Assembly (NCBI GenBank): GCA_014904985.1
Contig: MU128947.1
Coordinates: 7,511-25,829, forward strand
DNA from: Hydnum rufescens UP504
Taxonomy: Eukaryota > Basidiomycota > Agaricomycetes > Cantharellales > Hydnaceae
Direction of reading: 5' to 3'
Length of the DNA stretch: 18,319 bases
The notes beneath the pieces were generated by a model. It saw nothing but the letters and a program-made list of their open reading frames with translations, made no database searches and was not told the DNA's origin. Made by a program: the position numbers and the translations under genes. Below are positions 8,189 through 15,737 of this stretch, one piece after another (within the stretch, counting starts at the first letter, position 1; the number at the start of each line of letters is the position of its first letter).

Positions 8189-8437
8189 ATCTTCCTTCCC
8201 CCCAAATGAGTACGTGCCCAAAAACCCCCGAACCCACTGTACGGAAAACCAGCAGTCGAGGGTATGCGACCCCGGGCAAAAACGAGTACCACACACCCGC
8301 CAATGTGGGTGTGTGGTACTACAAGGTATTTTTTTTTTAACTTTCTACATCTACAGTGATGCCAAAGGAGCAGCGCAAGCTGCTCCTCCGGCATCACTTC
8401 GAATTTTTTACTAATGTATGTTATCATTCCATTCTAG
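8189..8437 (+). other. Cassette R8: exon 8189-8325 and intron 8326-8437
   Basis: The exon is 137 nt, open in the phase reading LPSPQMSTCPKTPEP and ending EYHTPANVGVWYYK. Hairpin B is at 8285-8320. The intron is 112 nt: donor AAG|GTATTT, branch TACTAAT, acceptor CATTCTAG. Hairpin A (8356-8397) has different sequence but the same form: GTGATGCC pairs with GGCATCAC, and GGAGCAGC with GCTGCTCC, loop GCAA. Confidence 0.7.
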
Positions 8438-8717
8438 GATCAAATTTAAAGGTCCTGAAATGATGACAGAGAGCCGCAACCCCCAAACGACCCACACAAC
8501 GGTGAACCACCAAGCCACGCCCGCCCAAATGGCCACCAACGAGCCGGGCGAGCCCCCATCCAAGCCCCAAGGCAGAAATGCCCAGTACCACATAGCCCCC
8601 TCAGCAGGGTGTGGTCTTTTATTTTTATTTGCAAGTGGTGCAAAAAGAGCAGCGATAGCTGCTCTTTTTGCACTGCTTTGAATTTCCTCCTTACTGTTTT
8701 GCTGCCTGACACCCCAG
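8438..8717 (+). other. Cassette R9: exon 8438-8630 and possible GC-AG intron 8631-8717
   Basis: The exon block is open in a frame reading IKFKGPEMMTESRNPQ and containing ATPAQMATNEPGEPP. Its hairpin B (about 8585-8617) is decayed. No GT donor is evident. GCAAGT at 8631-8636, a known non-canonical donor form, with CCCCAG at 8717 would give an 87-nt intron. Hairpin A at 8638-8673 (GTGC.../...GCAC outer pairs, loop GATA) lies only 7 nt after that donor. Confidence 0.45.
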
Positions 8718-8854
8718 CAACATGCTGCCTGAACCTGCATCTGAACACTGGATGACCCCCCGTCCTAAGTCCTGAGGAAACAATGAACGGTACCACACAC
8801 CTGCCCTAGCGGGTGTGTGGTATGTTTTTTTAATTGAATTTTTAAATAAATAAA
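8718..8854 (+). other. Right unit, last block (R10) with hairpin B and AATAAA motifs
   Basis: Hairpin B at 8791-8822 (TACCACACACC/GGTGTGTGGTA) runs directly into GTATGT (8820-8825). No further hairpin A or acceptor follows. AATAAA occurs at 8845-8850 and 8849-8854, suggesting the unit ends here. Confidence 0.4.
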
Positions 8855-9139
8855 TACATTAGTTCATAAGAACAAAACACGAGACTGCCAAATGAAAACA
8901 GCCCCCACCTGGTGTATATAGTGATAATGATAATAAATAAATAACTATAAATGAAACACCAGAGGGGGGAATATAATAATAATTACTGGTGATTATCCCC
9001 GATAAGCCCACATGGCCTGCTGTCCTGCAAGTCTGAGATTCTCTCCAAGTCCCAGTTTCGGCCAATTTTCGGCCATTTCAGCCAATTCTGGTCCAGGAGG
9101 TGAAATCATAAAAATGGCCATTTCGGCCGGAATAGTGAT
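8855..9139. repeat. Right subterminal region: G run, ATA-rich stretch, CGGCCA motifs
   Basis: No gene is seen. A G run near 8963-8969 beside AATATAATAATAATTA mirrors the left C run and AT-rich stretch. CGGCCA lies at 9059-9064 and 9070-9075, with related GGCCATTTCGGCCGG at 9116-9130. These may be transposase-binding repeats (inference). Confidence 0.55.
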
Positions 9140-9214
9140 GGGACCTACTTAGGTACCATTATCTGCCCCGGAAGTGGTACCTAACTAGGTAGGCTTAGAT
9201 GACTGACCAAGGTG
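9140..9214 (-). repeat. Right terminal inverted repeat
   Basis: It is the inverted copy of 4528-4602, ending in TGACTGACCA (9200-9209) plus AGGTG. It keeps the internal hairpin: TTAGGTACCA (9149-9158) pairs with TGGTACCTAA (9175-9184). Confidence 0.85.
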
Positions 9215-9221
9215 GACAGCT
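9215..9221 (+). repeat. Target site duplication, right copy (GACAGCT)
   Basis: This is an exact copy of 4521-4527. Joining the sequence after one copy restores the integrase reading frame across the insertion. Confidence 0.75.
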
Positions 9222-9699
9222 TGCTGCAAAATCCAATGAAGAATCCAGAGTTAGAGCAGCTCAGGACTTTGCAAGAAGACATGCTAGAACTCTTACCACA
9301 GACCCCTATTCACCTGGTATTCTAGTGCTAGTCTACCAAGCAAAATTTGATATCAATAATAAATTTGCTGGTAAAAAGTATAGAGACAGATGGGCTGGAC
9401 CATTCAGAGTAAGAAAATACTCATCTTCAGGTGCCTATAAACTTGAGGAATTAGATGGGACACCTATGAAGGGATCTGTTGCTGCTAACAGAGTCAAGGT
9501 ATTCTTCAGAAGGACTGGGGAACCTAAGCTTCTCCCAGCCCAAGATCTATCAGACAGTGACTCAGACTCAGAGGAATTGGAAATTGACCCCTTAATTGAT
9601 AAGACCATACCTTCTGGATCCACAGCATATTTCCATAACCCCAACCTCCTGATTGGCAATCAGTGTGGGACTGTTGGCAGGAGCGGAAACAAGCCCTAG
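9215..9699 (+). pseudogene. Integrase C-terminal part (gypsy IN), right half of the split gene
   Basis: The frame continues that of 3770-4527 if 4528-9221 is removed. Visible text includes VRAAQDFARRHARTL, PGILVLVYQAKFD, KYRDRWAGPFRVRKY and GAYKLEELDGTPMKGSVAANRVKVFF, the SH3-like C-terminal domain usual in gypsy integrases. An acidic Ser/Asp tail (LSDSDSDSEELE) follows. An ATG at 9199 lies inside the inserted element's terminal repeat and is not a real start. Near 9650 another frame becomes better (DWQSVWDCWQERKQALG), suggesting a frameshift. Confidence 0.85.
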
Positions 9700-9957
9700 G
9701 TAACAGTAACAATCAGAACATGGAAGATCCAATCCACAATTAGAGTGACTCACAGTCTTACAAAGAGGCCGAAGCCAATTTCAAAAGTCTGTGCCACATT
9801 GCACCCAATATTGGCACATATGGCCCAACAATCAACCCAGAGTCCATCAGAACTCAGATCTGGATTAAATTCATACCAATGAATTTCCACACCTCCTTTA
9901 TTCAAGGATGTGCAACTTCAAGTGTTATGAGTTTTCTATCCAGAACATCTATGTAAC
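9650..9957 (+). pseudogene. Probable C-terminal tail of the gypsy polyprotein
   Basis: In the frame reading DWQSVWDCWQERKQALGNSN there is a coding-like stretch up to TAA at about 9955, broken by one TAG near 9740. It includes SQSYKEAEANFKSLCHIAPN and NPESIRTQIWIKFIP. A DWQ(S/T)VWD-type tail is, to my recollection, common after fungal gypsy integrases. No domain is recognised. Confidence is moderate because the link to the previous frame depends on an assumed frameshift. Confidence 0.45.
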
Positions 9958-11099
9958 CCTAAGCCACCAATCCCTATTCCCAAATCCTCTGAAAGGCAGA
10001 TCCCCTCGCTCCATTTAAAGATTACCAGGAACTCAATTAACCGACGATGGATACTAGGACCCACCAAACATCAATCCCCACAATTCCCAAGCGAATCTAA
10101 ATCTGATACCACAGAGACCAAAAGTATGCCCAATGACCAAAGGGATACTACACCAAGAAAAATAAATCAATACTGACATTGAAAAACAAATGAAAACATT
10201 ACCGTCGAGCCCAATACATCACCTGCACTTGGCCAAACTACCTTAGTCTCATGTTACAATGACCACGACTCACTGGTTGTTTCATCTGACTAGACCACTC
10301 ACCAACTGTGCTGAGGCATCACCATATGAACACTGAAAGAGTCACTAACACTATAATGACCCGATCATAACACAAATCATGCTGCCACCTGTAGAAAGGC
10401 ATGTTGAAATCCCAGGTGCCATTCGTACTGCCAAGATGCTAGCAAAAGCACCCCCGTCATGACTCAAAACCCAGAAAACTATGCCTACTATTGTCTTAAG
10501 CCCACTCTACCTACATCTCTCCACATTGGAAACCATGCATCCAATCTCTTCCTTCGACAGGCGACCCTTGCCAATTCATGATCACAACATGCGATGGCTC
10601 GATGATGATGAGGTGCAGTACCAAACGAAATCTCAATCTGAGGGATACCGTGCTGTGCTGAAGTCGATGCCTAATAACTTGAATTCACTGTGTGGATCAT
10701 TGTCCTTAGTTTGTACTGGTCCAGCTTCACATACTCAGATCAGTGCGTACACCAAAGTCTGAATAAGTAGTCAAGCGTGCGATTAATATACAAAAATCAC
10801 ACATACTATATTCAACTTTGAGGAATCCTCTCCCTATGCCCTGGTCCCAATGATGCAGGAATCGCGCAGTGCACCCATGTGGCAAACTCACCACAAGTTC
10901 AGGTGGTCAGTATATAAATCGAGGCTAATAGATGTACCAAACACATCTTAGGCATCTTGTGTCTTGTGCAGTGGGTCTGTCATTTGTCTGCATGCATTCC
11001 AAAGGGTTCGTGGTACCCTTAACCACTGAAGTCAGAACCCGATAGCTTGGATTCGCCATGCTGGTTGTTGTCCTTCATTGGAGTGCATTCGTCCCTGCA
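9958..11099. other. No identifiable gene; possible end of the gypsy element
   Basis: There is no convincing LTR, polypurine tract or gene. A 93-codon plus-strand reading at 10481-10762 has no recognised motif. Part of it (about 10695-10750, CATTGTCCTTAGTTTG onward, with CTCAGATCAGTGC) loosely resembles 11070-11120 (GTTGTCCTTCATTGG, ATTCAGATTAGTGC), which may be an old duplication. Confidence 0.4.
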
Positions 11100-12203
11100 C
11101 ATTCAGATTAGTGCACTAGGACCATTGTCCCAGTACGTGGGAAATACCTCAATGTATTTTGATATAGTAGCTGAATATGGAGAAATACATGTACCATGTT
11201 CTGCTCTGATAAGTACGGCGAAAACTCCACCAGTTGACTCAATACCAGTGGAGAGAGCAGCACAATGAACCTCTTGTGCCTCTCCAAATCTATCGCCAAG
11301 TGTGATGGCGACTTGAGCAGCAGCATTAGTAGGTGGCTGCCTCACCTGAGTCGATAGATTTGTTGAGTTCCAAACAGTGCAAGCAAGTCAGACAAGGGTC
11401 TGGTAACACGAAGAATCCAGATTGATGCACCAACAAAGATGGTCTCGTGCCCGTAGGACTTGTCGATCCCTGTGTCCTGTTAGACTTTCTCAACAGACTC
11501 TACGATACCTCTCCATTGTTGGCCTACATGTGGAAACACCCATGACCAGTGGGACGAGTCCTCTGCAGGCGCAGTAGTTCTGCAAAATAGTCCCAAGAAT
11601 AGGAAGGTTAGAGATGAACTAGATACTCCATGCAGATTTGAGATGACCGCCTTTGGGATGTTCCAGATACTGAGATCGAGTCCAACTAGGACTGGCAAGA
11701 CTGTGACTTTCTCTGTTTCCATCCTCCAAAAAGCAGTGCTACATTACAGTAGAAAAGGAGTGGAAACTAGATATGAAACAGTTACTATTACTCAAGCCGT
11801 CATCTTCTACAACACCTGATGGATGATTGACTGGCTTACTGGGAAGCTTCATGATCGTGAATTCACCGCATCTACCATGCATGGCGATATGGAACAAAAA
11901 GGGCTGAGAGGTCCTGATGAAAGAGTTCCACTTAAACTTATCACATGTGACCAACCTTCTAGCTCGGAGCATTGGCATGTGGTAAGTCTTGCTTGATCTC
12001 CTATCGAACCAAGAGAATCACATCCACAGGATCAGTTGCGATGAACAATTTGGACAGGCGGGTGTCGCTACACAAGCCACACCATGATAAAGCAGGCTGA
12101 ATACTAATGAACAAGAACCAGCATCAGGAAGATCTGACATACCACCCACCAAGGTTCTTCCCTCTATCACACAAAACCCCTCTGCATCCGCAAGCAACTC
12201 CAC
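11100..12203 (-). pseudogene. Scattered minus-strand coding-like fragments, unidentified
   Basis: Reading right to left on the minus strand, successive fragments at 12203-12018, 11978-11739, 11722-11480 and 11345-11103 look more protein-like than the opposite strand. Examples are [40 protein letters not shown] and AITLGDRFGEAQEVHC with STGIESTGGVFAVLIRAE. They are in different frames with stops between. They may be one eroded gene. No family is recognised and chance open frames cannot be excluded. Confidence 0.25.
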
Positions 12204-12588
12204 CTCACTTTAACTGATGATGACACAGAAAGGCATCAGAACGCAACTGGCCCTAATCAGTATTCCTTACCACGGCTGGAAAAGAAAGACCTTCACTATC
12301 GCCATGCATGCTGTTATAGCCCTCATCCAGAACATGTATATTGTGCCCACCTCAGTCAGCCACTTGGACTGATCTCAAAAGACATGTTGAACCACATCAA
12401 ATTAATTGCCTATGAGGCATCAAAATCCTTTGATCTCAAATAATATCAACATGGGGACTTAGACTACATAGATCAATGTATCAATGAGCTTCCAAGTTAA
12501 ATTAATCAGTGTACATCTATTATCTATTCAAGAGACGAGAAACTACAAGATTGACAAGGACATGAATCCAACAGGATGACAAAAGAGC
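12204..12588. other. Intergenic stretch with nothing identified
   Basis: AT-rich, with no open frame, repeat or motif of note on either strand. It lies downstream of the minus-strand gene ending at 12589. Confidence 0.5.
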
Positions 12589-14768
12589 TCAAAATAAGGA
12601 GGATCCAGCAAACACATTCAATCCAAGGCCCAAATCAGGATATTGTGCAAGCAATGCATCAAAGTCACTAGGAGGGACATCATTTGGCACCACAGGGCTG
12701 TACACTCCAGTGTTCAGCCCATTTTCCCAGTTAACTGGCACAGCGAATGGGTCGGGTCCTGAGGCACTGCCAGAAATACCACCAAGTGATGCATCAAACG
12801 TAGATGCCCCCTGCTCTTCAGGCTCTTCATCTGACTCCGCTATGAACTTGCTGGATATCACGTCCCTAGCGCCCTTCTTCCTGCCACCATGAACCTGTTT
12901 CTTCTTCTGGACTGGTCCCCCACTCATATCAGACCTTCGCTTTCGGGATCTAGATGAGCCTGTGGCAACTGAATTTGACTGTGGGTTGTTGGGTTCTGGG
13001 GGGGGAGCATTTTCAGTGGCTGAAGAACCCACCCCATTCACACCATTATGACTTTCTGGTCCACCCAAGCCCTCAGATTTGTATGCTTGCCCAGCGGTAA
13101 CAAGTATTGCATTATATCGATCCACAACAATAGCAGTGTCATCTGGCAATCTCATGTCATCTGCCAACTGTAGAATTTGAACCCGCTGCGAATCATCCTT
13201 CGGTTCAAAAAATGCCTGCCACAGTTTCTTCCAACTATCCGTTCAGACCACTGATACATCAAGTGACATTAGATTCGGAAAGTCCAACTCTGTGACCCAA
13301 TTCTCCATCTTCAGATGATTGTTGGCAAGGAATCTGGGTAGAGTTGCCCATGGCACCCTAGGGACGTGGCCAACAAATGGCTTCAGAAGATTTTGGAGCT
13401 CTTCTGAAATCTCCTTCCGCATCATGTGCATAGTTTTTGGGACCTTCTGCCTCATGTCCCTTTGCGGCCGCTGCTCCCCCTGATAGACTAGGATGTGAGA
13501 ATGAATCATCTTCAGCAATGTGCTGTCCTTGGGAAATGATTCATCCAGCCATGCTTTCATCGCCGGTGTCCCAGTAAACACAGCATTGTGTTTGGATGCT
13601 GCCTCATCAGGAATGCCACTAAACAATGCGCAGAACCCATGGATGTTCATAGTAGCCATCCATTTCAAATCATCGGTCCAACGTTTTGTTGTTTGCTTGA
13701 TGACTTTACCCATAGCGGCAGGAGATAGTGTGATCGCAGCGGCCTGGGCAGCCTTTGAAGCATTGTGTTGTTCCACAAGTTCTTTGGCCTTCTTCTTCCA
13801 CTCAGCAGAGTCTTCACCACCATGTTCAAGAATGAGCGAATGGTATGCAGGCTGTATAACCTTCTCCACATACTCATGATGAGGCCGATCCGGGTCAGAA
13901 TCCTTCTCATATGAGTGATGAAACACATTCCACGGATTCCCTCCACTTCGTCGTTCTCTGGTATTGATGCCAAGGTTGCCAATCCACATCACTGACTCCA
14001 GAGGTCACTCCCATTCCTTGGCCTTTTGCTCTAGCTGTTGATTCATAGCATCAACTATCTCCCTAATCTCAGCAATTTGTTGCTCAGTAAAGGGGCCTCC
14101 AAGAGATTTGGCCAGGACCTCATCGCCACTATCAATGTCTCCACCATTCTCAAGACCGTGGTCAATCTCATCCTCATTTCCTTCCCCATCATCAAGGAAC
14201 AGGGGAGTATCATCCCTATGGTCTTGAGTGGGAGTGCAAGTGTGAGTGCGGAAATCAAAATCCGGTTCGTCAAAATAAAAGGCAAGGGGCGAACGCAAGT
14301 GGGCGAATGCAACTGGAGCGAAGAGTGGTACGGAGAATTGCCAGGGGAAGCTGGGGAACCATGAGGAGAGCCCAAGGAATTCCGAGGGGCCAGAGAACTG
14401 CCCATAGAGAGGGCTGGAGAATTGACAGTATTGTGGACCGGGGAATTGGCAATGGAGCCGACAGGTGAGTGAGCAGGACTTACGTCCGCCATGGATTGGA
14501 TTGGGGGTGGAGGGCCCCCGACGACAATGGTGCATCCAACTGTCATGGTGGTATTTCAACACTCCATTTCATGAGAGAGCTGCTGACTGTTGAACTAGAT
14601 CACCAACTACACTTTTCATGGGTGCATCAGATGACCCCGTTGCTCTGGGCTTAGTGGAAGGCCTGGCCATAGAAGACTCCGCCATTTTACCCTTAGAAAA
14701 GGCTGGCTGGCAGTTGGCACTGTCACCTGTTTATTTCTCTTATACGTTTTTCGTGCTTTTGGTGGCAT
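12589..14768 (-). pseudogene. Broken gene of unknown family with basic NLS-like and acidic tail
   Basis: One minus frame runs from about 14290 to 12589, interrupted only by TGA at 14005-14007 and 13243-13245. Order: an acidic stretch (LFLDDGEGNEDEIDHGLENG); FTEQQIAEIREIVDAMNQQL; a central region with WIGNLGINTRERRSGGNPWN, VIKQTTKRWTDDLKWMATMN and HGFCALFSGIPDEAASKHN; then a tail with SRSRKRRSD and VQKKKQVHGGRKKGARD (possible nuclear localisation), ESDEEPEEQG, and an acidic-hydrophobic end (PSDFDALLAQYPDLGLG). The N-terminal part lies in other frames: a Ser/Pro-rich segment (14480-14290) and perhaps the start MPPKARKTYKRNKQ at 14768. At least two frameshifts are implied. I do not recognise the family. 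A nuclear protein, possibly a transposon-associated multicopy gene, is my inference. Confidence 0.6.
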
Positions 14769-14833
14769 AGCGAATGTGAAGGAGTATGTTGTTATGGAAC
14801 TTGGGATTTTAGCAGCAGGGGAGTGCAATAGGT

Positions 14834-15305
14834 GCAGTGTCAAAATCCAAACCACGACGGCTGGATGGAAAACCAGATATTAACACAGCCGGAGTTGGGA
14901 GCACAATGCAGTGTACTGTCAAACTCCAGGCCACGACGAATGTGTGGAAAAGTTGAGACTAGGGTAGTTGGAGTTGGGAGCGCAAAGCACTGTCAAACTC
15001 CAGACCACAATGGATGTGTGGAAAAGTTGAAGTGAGTGCAGCCAGAGTTGGGAGTGCAAGGCACTGTCAAACTCAACCACAACAGATATGTCAAAAAGTT
15101 GGGAGTGGAGCAGTCGGAGTTGGGAGTGCAAAGCACTGTCAAACTCCAGACCACAACAGAGAGATTCTAGGAAGTCGAGTGTAGTGTGGTTGGGGTTGGG
15201 AGCGCAAGCACTGTCAAACTCCAGACCACAAGATTTATGTAGAGACGGTGTAGTATGGTCGGAGTTTGGAGCATGACGCACTGTCAAACTCCAGACACGG
15301 TATCG
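14834..15305. repeat. Tandem array of a ~74-bp unit, six copies plus a partial, with hairpin junctions
   Basis: Units begin with GCACTGTCAAACTCC (or close variants) at 14834, 14913, 14987, 15061, 15133, 15208 and, partially, 15278. Spacing is 70-79 bp. Each unit ends in GGAGTTGGGAGTGC-like sequence, nearly the reverse complement of the next unit's start. Every junction can therefore fold as a hairpin of about 14 bp with a 2-3 base loop. The array lies just upstream of the possible start of the minus-strand gene at 14768. Confidence 0.85.
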
Positions 15306-15737
15306 AGAGATAAGATGCTGAGAACGAATCGATATCGGCGATTGCCATAATTTCTCCAGGTCTGAATGAAGAGCATGTTGGTCGGAATTCTCATTTACAT
15401 ACCATGTAGGCTCCTGCAGGGGCCAAGAGCGGTTCGACTACATACTCAAAATTATTCTAAGGGTGGGTGGGAAAATGTAGAGCAGGTGGATGACTATATT
15501 CATCCTAGATGTATCATTACATACATACATAAATCCATACATACATCAGAAACGAAGGAGAAAAACATAATGCCAAGGGGGGAAGGAGACGAAGATGATG
15601 ATAATGGGGCGATGACGAAGATGACGATGATGATGGAGGTGATGAAGGTATTGACAACAAACAGGTTGATAACAAAGAGGAAGAGGACTACGCAGCAGGC
15701 TTGAAATACCGAGGTCGATCCAGCTCTGGTTCCAATA
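15306..15737 (+). other. Microsatellites and a weak acidic plus-strand reading
   Basis: CATA-type repeats occur at about 15520-15545 and GATGAC/GATGAT repeats at about 15590-15650. In one plus frame the latter encode an Asp-rich run followed by NKQVDNKEEEDYAAGLKYRG, open to a TGA near 15808. No initiating context or domain is visible, and it overlaps the end of the minus-strand gene. It could be a fragment of a real acidic protein or chance within the GAT repeat. Confidence 0.25.

Larger units (their letters stand above)
4528..9214. mobile_element. 4.7-kb TIR element without visible transposase, made of mirrored hairpin/exon-intron cassettes
   Basis: The element is bounded by 75-bp inverted repeats and a 7-bp target duplication and is inserted in the gypsy integrase. 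From each end inward there are: the TIR; a subterminal region with CGGCCA motifs; an AT-rich stretch next to a C (left) or G (right) run; AATAAA-like signals; tandem cassettes pointing outward (introns: 3 left, 9 right); and a central 645-bp palindrome. No transposase motif is readable on either strand, so it would be non-autonomous. The outermost bases (CA... on both ends) and the probable 7-8 bp duplication are compatible with hAT or KDZ superfamilies, but this is inference. Confidence 0.8.
1..9957 (+). mobile_element. Degenerate Ty3/gypsy LTR retrotransposon pol, split by a later insertion
   Basis: The order protease, reverse transcriptase, RNase H, integrase on one strand is that of Ty3/gypsy (Metaviridae-type) elements. 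Connector motifs such as KYKPVAKK, RVVHDLQPLNAV and PENPGIRQF are typical of agaricomycete copies (established family knowledge). The 5' LTR and most of gag lie left of the window. Positions 1-98 read as a gag-protease connector. The copy is dead: it has frameshifts near 478, 540 and 3790, in-frame stops at 1953, 2511, 3591 and 3642, and a 4.7-kb insertion at 4528-9214. I could not find a convincing polypurine tract or 3' LTR after 9957, so the right boundary is uncertain. Confidence 0.9.

Noticed and set aside
7965..8796. Minus-strand open readings across cassettes R7-R10
   Set aside because: They run through introns and hairpins in antisense; the apparent length comes from the hairpins' self-complementarity.
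6709..8822. CRISPR-like array from regularly spaced palindromic repeats
   Set aside because: The period is about 210-280 bp, repeats alternate between two unrelated hairpins, the DNA between them is itself repeated, and the context is a fungal retrotransposon.
9700..11099. 3' LTR of the gypsy element
   Set aside because: I looked for a polypurine tract followed by TG...CA bounds and found none convincing; without the 5' LTR in the window it cannot be matched.
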